A stretch of 64,000 bases of DNA from Verrucomicrobiales bacterium. Its GTDB lineage: Bacteria; Verrucomicrobiota; Verrucomicrobiia; Limisphaerales; UBA11358. The stretch lies in NCBI GenBank assembly GCA_028712475.1, contig JAQTQB010000004.1, positions 177,039-241,038 on the forward strand, in the 5' to 3' direction. Of this stretch, positions 42,404-50,430 are shown in pieces (position 1 is the stretch's first letter; each line of letters begins with the position of its first letter). The translations under genes and the position numbers were made by a program. The notes under the pieces are model-generated. The model did no database searches. It was not told the origin of the DNA and saw only the letters and a program-made list of their open reading frames with translations.

Positions 42404-43537
42404 ATGGCAAAACGCGATTATTACGAAGTCTTGGAAGTCAGCCGCGAAGTCTCCGCCGAGGAGATCAAAAAATCCTACCGCAAGCTGGCCGTGAAATATC
42501 ACCCGGACAAAAATCCGGGCGACCACACAGCGGAGGAAAAATTCAAGGAGCTGGGCGAGGCTTACGAGGCCTTGAGCGACTCGGACAAGCGCGCCGCCTA
42601 CGACCAATACGGCCACGCGGCGTTCGACCCGCGTCATCGCGCCCGCAGTGGCGCCGGCTTTCACGATCCGTTCGACATTTTCCGCGAGGTCTTCAGCGGC
42701 GCCGGCGGCGGCAGCATCTTTGAAAATCTTTTCGGCGGCGGACAATCAGACCCGTCGCAGCCCCGGCGCGGCGACGATTTGCGTTTCGATCTGGAGATCT
42801 CGCTTGAAGAGGCGGCGCTCGGCTGCGAGAAGGAAATCTCCGTCACGAAGCTCGACAAGTGCGAATCGTGCGACGGCGCGGGCATGGAACACGGCTCAAA
42901 ATTGAAAACGTGCGCGACGTGCGCCGGTCGCGGGCAGGTGTTGATGTCGCGCGGGATTTTCAGCATCGCCCAGACCTGCCCGGCCTGCAAAGGCGCGGGG
43001 CGCATCGTGGAAAAACCCTGCAAGGCCTGCCACGGCGAAGGGAAGCGCCAGCGCAGTTCAAAAATCAAACTCCGCATTCCGCCCGGCGTGGATGCGGGTT
43101 CACGGCTGCGTTCGTCCCACAACGGCGAGGCGGGTTTTCGCGGCGGGCCGGCGGGCGATCTTTACGTCGTGCTGCACATCAAGGCGCACGAAATTTTTCA
43201 GCGCGACGGCGACGATCTGGTCTGCGAAGTGCCGGTGAGTTTCATTCAGGCCACGCTCGGCGCGGAAATCGAAGTGCCGACGCTCGAAGGCAAGGCGACG
43301 CTCAAGGTTCCCGCCGGCACGCAGCCCGGCACGGTGTTCCGCGTGAAAGGCAAGGGCGTGAAAAACCTGCAAGGCTACGGCCACGGCGATCTGCACGTGC
43401 GCGTCCAGGTCGAAGTGCCGTCGCGGTTGAGCCACGAGCAAAAGGTGAAGCTGCAGGAATTCGCCGCGCTGTGCGACGGCAAGGAGATGCCGCTGTCGCA
43501 GGGATTTTTCGAGAAGGCGAAAAAGTTTTTCAAGTGA
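42404..43537 (+). CDS. dnaJ: molecular chaperone DnaJ
   Basis: A 377-residue type I Hsp40 that stimulates DnaK. J domain with 'RKLAVKYHPDKNPG' (HPD) at residues 1-70, a Gly/Phe-rich linker ('GAGGGSIFENLFGGGQ'), then four zinc-finger repeats CESCDGAG, CATCAGRG, CPACKGAG, CKACHGEG, and the C-terminal substrate-binding beta domains with 'VPAGTQPGTVFRVKGKGVKN'. All eight zinc cysteines are present. dnaK and grpE are not adjacent. Confidence 0.96.
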   Translation: MAKRDYYEVLEVSREVSAEEIKKSYRKLAVKYHPDKNPGDHTAEEKFKELGEAYEALSDSDKRAAYDQYGHAAFDPRHRARSGAGFHDPFDIFREVFSGAGGGSIFENLFGGGQSDPSQPRRGDDLRFDLEISLEEAALGCEKEISVTKLDKCESCDGAGMEHGSKLKTCATCAGRGQVLMSRGIFSIAQTCPACKGAGRIVEKPCKACHGEGKRQRSSKIKLRIPPGVDAGSRLRSSHNGEAGFRGGPAGDLYVVLHIKAHEIFQRDGDDLVCEVPVSFIQATLGAEIEVPTLEGKATLKVPAGTQPGTVFRVKGKGVKNLQGYGHGDLHVRVQVEVPSRLSHEQKVKLQEFAALCDGKEMPLSQGFFEKAKKFFK

Positions 43538-43544
43538 ACTTGAC

Positions 43545-43616
43545 GTAGGAGACGAGGTAACGAGGCTCTAATTTTAATTCGCAAAAAAGAGTGAGCCTCC
43601 TCACGTCGGCTCCTAC
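43545..43616. repeat. inverted repeat, copy 1 of a three-copy intergenic family
   Basis: Left end GTAGGAGACGAGGTAACGAG and right end CTCCTCACGTCGGCTCCTAC are near inverted complements separated by an AT-rich centre. The same ends recur at 54666-54725 and 55018-55081. Non-coding, between dnaJ and rsmE. Confidence 0.85.
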
Positions 43617-43627
43617 AATCGAAAGCC

Positions 43628-44374
43628 ATGCACCGCTTTTATCTGCCGCCGGAAAACTGCCGTGGAAATGCGCTGCGGCTGGACGGGCGCGAGGCGCACC
43701 ATGCGCTGCACGTTCTCCGGTTGAAACGCGGCGACGCCGTCACGGTTCTCGACGGCGTGGGCAATGAATTCTCCTGTGAAGTTGAAAATGCCGCGCGCGA
43801 TTCGCTGGCACTCACGGTAAAGGAGAAAAAAAATACGCCGCCCCTGCCCTGCGCCATCACACTGCTGCAAGCCGTGCCCAAGGGAAAAATCATCGAAGGC
43901 ATCATCCAGAAATCTGTGGAGCTGGGCGCATGGCGGATCGTGCCGATTTTATCCGAGCGCGTGGTGACGCAACTTGGTGGCGACGACGCAGAAAAGAAAC
44001 GCGACAAGTGGCAGCAAGTCGCCATCGAAGCCATCAAGCAATGCGGCGCGACGTGGCTGCCCCGTGTGGAAGCGCCGGTAACGATTGAACAATTCATCGC
44101 CCGCGCTGAAAAATTTGACCTGCAGCTCGTTGGTTCATTGCAGCCGGAACGCCGCCATCCGCGTGAAGTATTGCGCGAGTTTGAAACGAAGCACGGTTGC
44201 TTGCCGCACAGCGTGGGCGTCTGGATCGGGCCGGAAGGCGATTTTACTTTGGATGAATTGAAAGCGATTCAAGCTGCGGGCGCGCTGCCGATCTCGATGG
44301 GCCAGCTCGTGCTGCGCGTGGAAACAGCTACGATTTATTGCCTCTCGTTTTTGAATTACGAATTGAACCAATAG
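43628..44374 (+). CDS. rsmE: 16S rRNA (uracil(1498)-N(3))-methyltransferase
   Basis: A 248-residue SPOUT methyltransferase. 'MHRFYLPPENCRGNALRLDG' and 'EAHHALHVLRLKRGDAV' form the N-terminal PUA-like RNA-binding part. The C-terminal knot contains 'LLQAVPKGKIIEGIIQKSVE', 'IVPILSERVV', 'WIGPEGDFTLDEL' and 'LGxRILR'-like 'MGQLVLRVETATIYCLSF'. It methylates U1498 of 16S rRNA. It is separated from dnaJ by the inverted repeat and converges with accD. Confidence 0.93.
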   Translation: MHRFYLPPENCRGNALRLDGREAHHALHVLRLKRGDAVTVLDGVGNEFSCEVENAARDSLALTVKEKKNTPPLPCAITLLQAVPKGKIIEGIIQKSVELGAWRIVPILSERVVTQLGGDDAEKKRDKWQQVAIEAIKQCGATWLPRVEAPVTIEQFIARAEKFDLQLVGSLQPERRHPREVLREFETKHGCLPHSVGVWIGPEGDFTLDELKAIQAAGALPISMGQLVLRVETATIYCLSFLNYELNQ

Positions 44375-44410
44375 CGGCGCGGCCATCCACGCGCACCGCT
44401 TCCAAGGTCT

Positions 44411-45361
44411 TCACAATGCGGCGGCGGTCTTCTTTCCGGCAGTGAAAAAATCCAGATAGGCGATCAGTTGCGTCTTCATTTCCTTGCGCGAAACGATGGC
44501 GTCAATCAAGCCGTGGTCGAGCAGAAATTCAGCGGTCTGAAATCCGGGCGGCAGTTCGGCCTGCGTGGTGTCCTTGATGACGCGCGGCCCGGCGAACCCG
44601 ATCATCGCGCCCGGCTCGGCCAAAATCAAATCACCCAGCGTCGCGTAGCTCGCCATCACGCCCGCCGTGGTCGGATGGGTGAGGATGCTGATGTAGGGCA
44701 GATGATTTTTCGCGTGATAGGCCAGGGCAGCGCTGGTCTTGGCCATCTGCATCAGGCTGAACATCCCTTCATACATCCGCGCGCCGCCGCTGGTGGAGAT
44801 GATGATGACGGGCAGACCCTTTTCCGTGCCGCGTTCGATGAGGCGCGTCAGTTTTTCGCCGACGACGGAACCCATGGAGCCGCCGAGGAAATTAAAATCC
44901 ATCACGCCGAGCGCGACACGCTGGTCGCCAATCTTGCAAAGACCGGTGATGACGGCGTCCTTGAGCGTGGTGTTCTTTTTGTAGGATTCGAGCTTGGACG
45001 CATAGGTGGACGCGCCTTTGAAGTGGAGCACATCCACGCTGGACATGGTGGCATCCATTTCCTCGAACGTGCAGGTCTCGACCAGCGAATGGATGCGTTC
45101 GCGTGAACCGATGGCAAAATGATGACCGCACTTCATGCAGACCTTCAGATTATCGTCCAGTTCCTTGTCGAACAGCATCGTGGCGCATGTCGGGCATTTC
45201 GTCCAAAGCCCCTCGGGCATTTCGCGCTTTTTGGTCTTGGATTTGTCCGTGCCAATCTTGGGTTTTTTGATGAAGGTGTGCGCCTTGCCGATCGGCGGGG
45301 TCAAGGCCGGTTCAACGGTTTCCAAACCAAGGGTCTTTCGGGTAAACGTGGTCGTATCCAT
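44411..45361 (-). CDS. accD: acetyl-CoA carboxylase carboxyltransferase subunit beta
   Basis: A 316-residue subunit that, with AccA, transfers carboxyl from biotin to acetyl-CoA in fatty-acid synthesis. The N-terminal zinc ribbon 'CPTCATMLFDKEL' ... 'VCMKCGHHF' has all four cysteines. The crotonase-like core has 'ISTSGGARMYEGMFSLMQMA', 'TTAGVMASYATLGDLILAEP' and 'FAGPRVIKDT'. The ATG at 45361 gives the normal length; the frame is open 13 codons further. It follows comF on the same strand by 22 bp. Confidence 0.96.
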   Translation of the reverse strand: MDTTTFTRKTLGLETVEPALTPPIGKAHTFIKKPKIGTDKSKTKKREMPEGLWTKCPTCATMLFDKELDDNLKVCMKCGHHFAIGSRERIHSLVETCTFEEMDATMSSVDVLHFKGASTYASKLESYKKNTTLKDAVITGLCKIGDQRVALGVMDFNFLGGSMGSVVGEKLTRLIERGTEKGLPVIIISTSGGARMYEGMFSLMQMAKTSAALAYHAKNHLPYISILTHPTTAGVMASYATLGDLILAEPGAMIGFAGPRVIKDTTQAELPPGFQTAEFLLDHGLIDAIVSRKEMKTQLIAYLDFFTAGKKTAAAL

Positions 45362-45383
45362 GAGTGGACGTATGTTATTAAAA

Positions 45384-46127
45384 TCAAAGCCCGCGTGCAA
45401 CTGTCCAGACGCACACCTCGCCCGCGCCGGCGGCCCGCAACGCCTGCGCGCACGCGCTGGTCGTCGCCCCGGTCGTGAACACGTCGTCCACCAGGACCAC
45501 GCGTTCGCCGTTCAATTTCAGCCGGTCGCGGATCGCGAAGGCCCCGTGCATGTTCTTGGCGCGCTGTTCCTTGGTCAGGCGGGTCTGGGTCATTGTAGAT
45601 AAGACACGCCGGAGCAGTTTTGTGTTCAGCGGAATGTGGGTGGCGGCGCTCAAATGCCGGGCCAGGATTTCGGCCTGGTTGAATTCGCGCTCGCGTTCTT
45701 TCAAGGAATGCAACGGAACGGGCGCGATGAAATCCCAGCCTTGCCCGCGCAAAACCGGCGCCGCCTCGCGCAAAAACAAATCGGTGAGAAAGTTTTCAAA
45801 CCACAACGCGCGCTGATACTTGAAGCGATGGATGGCTTCCAGCACCACAGTTTTCGCGACGACGGCCGAACGCGCGGAACTGAAATGCAGCTCCAGCTCG
45901 CGGCAGTTGGAACACTCAAAAGTTGTGGTCAGGTCGCCGGGATACGGCAGGCCGCAGCGTTCGCAGAACGGCGGGCGGATGAAGCGGACGTGCGTCCAGC
46001 ATTTCGCGCCGACAAAACCGTCCTTGGCCGTGGCGCGTTCGCCCTCGCAAAGCTGGCAGGTTTCCGGGTAGAAAAATCCCAGACCGGTGTTAAGCCAGTT
46101 TTTGAGCGGCGCGGCGGGCAGTCGCAT
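45384..46127 (-). CDS. comF: ComF family protein (phosphoribosyltransferase fold)
   Basis: 247 residues. Two zinc-finger-like cysteine pairs at the N-terminus ('CQLCEGE' and 'CERCGLPYPG' ... 'CSNC') precede a type I phosphoribosyltransferase domain ending with the PRPP loop 'VVLVDDVFTTGATTSACAQAL'. ComF acts in DNA uptake in transformable bacteria and is also found in non-competent ones (as GntX), where the role is unclear. No other competence genes are near. Divergent from the kinase gene across 112 bp. Confidence 0.9.
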   Translation of the reverse strand: MRLPAAPLKNWLNTGLGFFYPETCQLCEGERATAKDGFVGAKCWTHVRFIRPPFCERCGLPYPGDLTTTFECSNCRELELHFSSARSAVVAKTVVLEAIHRFKYQRALWFENFLTDLFLREAAPVLRGQGWDFIAPVPLHSLKEREREFNQAEILARHLSAATHIPLNTKLLRRVLSTMTQTRLTKEQRAKNMHGAFAIRDRLKLNGERVVLVDDVFTTGATTSACAQALRAAGAGEVCVWTVARGL

Positions 46128-46239
46128 GGCGCGACGATAATTTTTCTGTCGCCTATTGCAACCTGATTCCGTCTGAACAGGAGGCGGCGGACAATTTTAA
46201 TTCGCGCCGGTGTGCGCAAAGTGGTATTGAAGAACCTGT

Positions 46240-47094
46240 ATGGCGAGTGCGTTAAAAGATGCGGCGATGGCGAACCCGGCGCAGAAGCCGTTCGCAGGAA
46301 AGTTTTATCCCCAGGAGCTCCTGAACAGCGGCGGCATGTCGGAAATCTGGCTGGTCACCGACCCGCGCGGCAAACCTTACGCCCTGCGCAAGTTAAAAAG
46401 CGAGCTGCGGTTCAACTTTCCCGCCCGCCGCCGCTTTGTGCGCGGCTGCGAAATCCTTTCCAAGTTGAATGAAAGCGAGTTCATCGTCGGCTATGTCGAG
46501 CATGGGAAGGCGGACGGCACGCACTACATGCTCATGGACTACGTCGAGGCTGAAAATCTCAAGGAACTGTTCGCCAAGCACGATCCCATCCTGACCGAAA
46601 ACGTCGCGCAAATCCTGCTGGATATGGCTTCCGGCCTTTTGCACGTCCACGAGAGCGGCTTTGTGCATCTTGATTTCAAGCCGGAAAACATACTGGTCAC
46701 GCGCAACGGCAGCGTGCGGCTGATTGATTTCGACACCGCCATTCCGATTCCCGAAAAGCCCGTCAAACAGTCCAAGAATCCCGGCACCCCCGGTTACATG
46801 GCCCCCGAACAGTTGAAGCGCGAACCGATTGACGGACGCGCCGATATTTTTGCCTACGGCGTCTCCGCCTACGAAATCCTGACGAACCACAAGCCGTTTC
46901 CCGGCGAGACCCCGGCGGAAATTCTCGCCGCGCAAATGAATCCTTCCGGTCCGGTGCCGCCTCGCGAACACAATCCCGAAATCCCGCCCGCGCTCGAAAA
47001 AGTCGTCCTCAAGTGCCTCGCCCGCGAACCCGACCGCCGCTATCCCTTCATGAGCGTGCTCGTGAACGACCTGCAAAAAGCGCTTTACGTTTGA
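46240..47094 (+). CDS. serine/threonine protein kinase (kinase domain only)
   Basis: A 284-residue soluble Hanks-type kinase with no transmembrane or sensor domain. Catalytic loop 'HLDFKPENILV' (a non-RD type with catalytic Asp), 'LIDFDTA' in place of DFG, 'GTPGYMAPEQ' and 'DIFAYGVSAYEILT'. The glycine loop is 'LNSGGMSEIWLV'. The position of the ATP-binding lysine (VAIK) reads YALR-K, so the usual Lys is Arg with Lys one residue later, and DFG is DFD. Activity is therefore plausible but unproven. It converges with the M16 peptidase gene, 3 bp apart. Confidence 0.85.
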   Translation: MASALKDAAMANPAQKPFAGKFYPQELLNSGGMSEIWLVTDPRGKPYALRKLKSELRFNFPARRRFVRGCEILSKLNESEFIVGYVEHGKADGTHYMLMDYVEAENLKELFAKHDPILTENVAQILLDMASGLLHVHESGFVHLDFKPENILVTRNGSVRLIDFDTAIPIPEKPVKQSKNPGTPGYMAPEQLKREPIDGRADIFAYGVSAYEILTNHKPFPGETPAEILAAQMNPSGPVPPREHNPEIPPALEKVVLKCLAREPDRRYPFMSVLVNDLQKALYV

Positions 47095-47097
47095 AAC

Positions 47098-49668
47098 TCA
47101 TTGCGGCTTCACCACGGACACCACGAACGCCTCCAGCTTCAGATATTTCTGCGCAACGGCTTTGACTTGTTCAAGCGTGACGGCTTCAAACTTCGCGTCG
47201 TCCAGTTCCGTGCGCTGGTAGCCCAGTCCGTAAAGTTCATCGAGAGCGGTCAAGGAGGCGAGGCTGCCGAGATCCTGCCGCGAGATTTTTTTCGAGCCGA
47301 TGATTTTGGCCTTGGCGCGCTTGAGTTCTTCGGCGGTCAAACCTTCGGTGCGCAACAGCTCCGCTTCCTTGAGAAATTCCTGCTCGACCAACGCAACTTG
47401 CGACGGTTCCGTGCCGGCGTAGAAGGCGAAATAACCGGGCGCGAGTCCGGGAAAATGCTGCGCACCGACGTAATATGCCAGGCCCAGCTTCTCGCGCACG
47501 CGGAGAAAAAGACGCGATCCCAGGTCGCTGCACGCTTCCTGCAAAAGATCCAGCGCGTAACGGTCGTCGTCGTGCATCGTCGTCGCGGGAAATCCGATGA
47601 CGATCACGGCCTGCTTCTTGTCACGGGATTCCGTCACGCGCCTTGGAGCGCCGGTCTCCGACCCGGCGCGGTTGAAATTCGACAGCGAAGAACGTGCCGG
47701 GTCGGAGACCGGCGTTCCTTTCCACGAAGCAAATGCTTTTTCAACCGCAGCTTTGACTTCAGCCGCCTTCACATCACCGAAAATCGCGAGGACACAATTG
47801 TCCGGCGCGACGAGCTTTTGATGGAACGCTTTCAATTCGGCGGCCTGCAGCTTGGTGACGGTTTCTTCCGTGCCGAGCGTGTCGAGGCCGTAGCCGGCAT
47901 TTCCAAACAAGGTGCGACGCATCGCATTGCTCGCGCTTTTAAGAAGATTGTCTCTCTGCGCGGAAATGCTGGCGATCTGCACCTCGCGCTCACGTTCGAG
48001 CAGGTCAGCCGGAAAGATTGGATTCAGCAAAACGTCCGCGAGCAAATCAAGGCCGGTGGCGAAATCACTGCTTAACACTTCCGCGTTCACGCCAAAACTG
48101 TTGTTGCCGCCGTAGCTGTCGAGGCCGCCGCCGACAGATTCGATCTCCGTCGCGATCTTTTCCGCATCGCGCGTCTTCGTGCCTTTGAGCAGCATCTTGG
48201 CGAGCAACTGCGTGATGCCGTTGTTCTCGACCGTTTCGGCCAGCACGCCGCCCTGGAACGCCGCGCGAAATTCCACGAACGGCAGGCGGTGGTTCTCTTT
48301 CACGAGCAGCTTCAGACCGTTGGGCAGTTCAAGTTTCTGGATGGGCAAATCAATGTTTGTTTCAACCGCCGTGGAGATTTTCGGCGTCGTGCCGTTCGGC
48401 AGCAATGCGTAGAGCGTGCGATTTTCCGCCGTGAGATATTCGCGGGCCACGCGCTGAACGTCTGCGTGACTGACGCGCTTGACGGCGGCGAGATAGCGTT
48501 CGGAAAACGTGAGGTTGTTCGCGGCAAGCCAGCTTCCGCCAAGGTCGTTCGCCTGGCCTTCCATCGTCTTGCGCGTGGACAGCGTGGCGGAGATGAATTG
48601 TTTGACGGCCTTCTGCACTTCATTGGCGGAGACCGACATGGATTTTATCTTTTCAATTTCCGCGAGCATCGCATCACGCGCGGCGGAAAATTTGTCCGCA
48701 TCCGCCATCGCGCTCATGCCGAACAGGCCGGTGCTGCCGGGATTGTAAGTCCACGCGTCGGCGTGATGCACGACGCCCTGACGTTCGCGCACCTGCTGAT
48801 ACAGGCGCGAACTGCGTCCGTTGCCGAGCAGCACGGCGAGCACATCAAGAATGGGCACGTCGGCATGACGCAATTCCGGGATGTGCCACGCGAAGTGCAA
48901 ATGGCCGAGTTCGATGGGCGCTTCCTCTATGATTTCGCGCGGCGCGGTCTGCTTGGGTTCCTGCAAAAGCAACGCGGGCGGCAAGGCGCGAGCCTTGGAT
49001 TTTGCGTAGGCGGTTTTGATCTGCGCGACGACTTCATCCCGCTTCACGTCACCGGCGACGACGTAGAACACATTGTTCGGCGCGTATTTTTCGTGGTAAT
49101 AGGCGCGGATGTCGTCGGGCTTCAGCTCGTTGAAAATGTCAAGGTAGCCGATGACCGTGAAGCGATAGGGGCTGCGCGTGTAGGCGGTTTCAAACAACCG
49201 GCGACCGGAGCGACGGCCCGGATCGTCCTGACCCATGTCCATTTCGCGGCGGATAACGTCGAGTTCCTTGGCCAGTTCATCCGGCGGCAGCGACGCGTGC
49301 TGCATGATGTCGCACAAGATGTCAATCGCCGTGATCGCGCCGGTGTTCGGCACGTCAATGTGATAGACCGTGCGGTCGAAGCTCGTGTAGGCGTTCATGT
49401 AGCCGCCTGCTTCCTGCACCTCCTGGTCAATGCGGCTGCCGGGGCGCGTCGTCGTGCCTTTGAACAGCATGTGCTCGAGGACGTGCGACAGGCCGGCGCC
49501 GAGCCATTTGCCCTCGTGAATGCTGCCCGCCATCGCCCACGCCTGCGCCGAAACGACCGGCGCGCTGTGATCTTCGCGCACAATGATGACCAGACCGTTT
49601 TCGAGCGTGGTGAGGGTGACGCCGGGAGGCAGGGCGGGGATTAAATCGGAATTTGTAGAATGATTCAT
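47098..49668 (-). CDS. M16 family zinc metallopeptidase (two-domain)
   Basis: An 856-residue inverzincin with two M16 halves. The N-terminal half is active-type: 'LSHVLEHMLFKGTTTR' (HxxEH) near residue 63 and the distal Glu in 'ELDVIRREMDM' about 70 residues later. The C-terminal half (from about 430) lacks HxxEH, as in other double M16 proteins. No signal peptide is visible. A 75-bp palindrome is inserted in frame around 47645-47718 and adds about 25 residues ('TPVSDPARSSLSNFNRAGSE') between beta strands of the second half. The ATG overlaps the stop of the DUF3368 gene (ATGA), so the peptidase is coupled to a toxin-antitoxin operon. Confidence 0.9.
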   Translation of the reverse strand: MNHSTNSDLIPALPPGVTLTTLENGLVIIVREDHSAPVVSAQAWAMAGSIHEGKWLGAGLSHVLEHMLFKGTTTRPGSRIDQEVQEAGGYMNAYTSFDRTVYHIDVPNTGAITAIDILCDIMQHASLPPDELAKELDVIRREMDMGQDDPGRRSGRRLFETAYTRSPYRFTVIGYLDIFNELKPDDIRAYYHEKYAPNNVFYVVAGDVKRDEVVAQIKTAYAKSKARALPPALLLQEPKQTAPREIIEEAPIELGHLHFAWHIPELRHADVPILDVLAVLLGNGRSSRLYQQVRERQGVVHHADAWTYNPGSTGLFGMSAMADADKFSAARDAMLAEIEKIKSMSVSANEVQKAVKQFISATLSTRKTMEGQANDLGGSWLAANNLTFSERYLAAVKRVSHADVQRVAREYLTAENRTLYALLPNGTTPKISTAVETNIDLPIQKLELPNGLKLLVKENHRLPFVEFRAAFQGGVLAETVENNGITQLLAKMLLKGTKTRDAEKIATEIESVGGGLDSYGGNNSFGVNAEVLSSDFATGLDLLADVLLNPIFPADLLEREREVQIASISAQRDNLLKSASNAMRRTLFGNAGYGLDTLGTEETVTKLQAAELKAFHQKLVAPDNCVLAIFGDVKAAEVKAAVEKAFASWKGTPVSDPARSSLSNFNRAGSETGAPRRVTESRDKKQAVIVIGFPATTMHDDDRYALDLLQEACSDLGSRLFLRVREKLGLAYYVGAQHFPGLAPGYFAFYAGTEPSQVALVEQEFLKEAELLRTEGLTAEELKRAKAKIIGSKKISRQDLGSLASLTALDELYGLGYQRTELDDAKFEAVTLEQVKAVAQKYLKLEAFVVSVVKPQ
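47645..47718. repeat. palindromic element inserted in frame in the M16 peptidase gene
   Basis: Two 25-bp arms, 47645-47669 and 47694-47718, are inverted complements with 23 of 25 positions matching (core GCCGGTCTCCGACCCGGC and GCCGGGTCGGAGACCGGC) around a 24-bp centre. The element keeps the reading frame and has no stop codon on the coding strand. Confidence 0.92.
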
Positions 49669-50129
49669 AGTTCACCGGCTGCACGGAAGATAATTTCTTT
49701 GATTGCATCGCTGACATGAAACGTCGCCGTGTTTTCAAGTTCAGCGGTCATTTGGCGGATGGAGGGAATGAAGCCAAGCTCTTTCGCCTCCAGCAAAACG
49801 CCCAAGAGTCCAACGATCTTCAAGCCTTCTTCAATGGCGACCCTTCGGCCGTCAGCTTCATCAATCAGCAATTCGTCCGCGTGGATTTCTTTTGCCAGCA
49901 CAATGGCTTCAGCTTCGCCCTCGTCAATCCATGCAATCAGCCGTTCATAATGTTTGTGATTGGAAATAGGCCGCACGCGGATGAACGGAGGCAGCGCCTG
50001 GTGCATCACCAGCAATTCGAGTTTCACAGCTTCCGGGATGAAAACCTCCCCGTAAATCTGCAGCAATAATTCACAACGTCCAATTTGAAGGAGCGCAGTG
50101 ATGGCCGAGGTGTCGCTGACAACAATCAT
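49665..50129 (-). CDS. DUF3368 PIN-like toxin
   Basis: 154 residues. 'VVSDTSAITALLQIGRCELLLQIYGEVFIP' (read in parts) is the DUF3368 N-terminus, with the first PIN-like Asp in 'VSDTS'. 'DEGEAEAIVLAKE' and 'LLIDEADGRRVAIEEGLKIV' supply the other acidic residues of a PIN ribonuclease pocket. DUF3368 proteins usually pair with UPF0175 antitoxins, and one overlaps its start by 4 bp. All key acidic residues are present, so the toxin may be active. Confidence 0.85.
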   Translation of the reverse strand: MIVVSDTSAITALLQIGRCELLLQIYGEVFIPEAVKLELLVMHQALPPFIRVRPISNHKHYERLIAWIDEGEAEAIVLAKEIHADELLIDEADGRRVAIEEGLKIVGLLGVLLEAKELGFIPSIRQMTAELENTATFHVSDAIKEIIFRAAGEL

Positions 50130-50371
50130 TTGCCGAGCCGTTGGCGGACGGTTTCAATGTCTTGCAACGCATCTTCAACCGTGTAATTGCGACAGACCCC
50201 GCGCGCCCCCAGTTCGCGTATGAACAAAACCTTGGGCATCCCCGCCACCTTCGCCGCGCGGCCAAGCGAGGCATGCCTCCCGGAGTAAAGTCCGACGGCA
50301 AAATCCAGCCGCGCCTGCTCGCTCGTCAACGGCGGCGAACCGAGGTTCACGTCTGGCAGTTCAATTGTCAT
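50126..50371 (-). CDS. UPF0175 family antitoxin
   Basis: An 81-residue protein with the UPF0175 core 'ARLDFAVGLYSGRHASLGRA' followed by 'AKVAGMPKVLFIRELGARGV', a helix-turn-helix-like DNA-binding fold. It is the likely antitoxin and autoregulator for the downstream DUF3368 toxin (ATGA overlap). The promoter must lie in the ~60 bp before the FG-GAP gene end. Confidence 0.85.
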   Translation of the reverse strand: MTIELPDVNLGSPPLTSEQARLDFAVGLYSGRHASLGRAAKVAGMPKVLFIRELGARGVCRNYTVEDALQDIETVRQRLGK

Positions 50372-50430
50372 AACCCAATTCTAACATCTGGATTTTAAGT
50401 GGCAACTTGCAAAGAAAGTGCGGACGGCAG

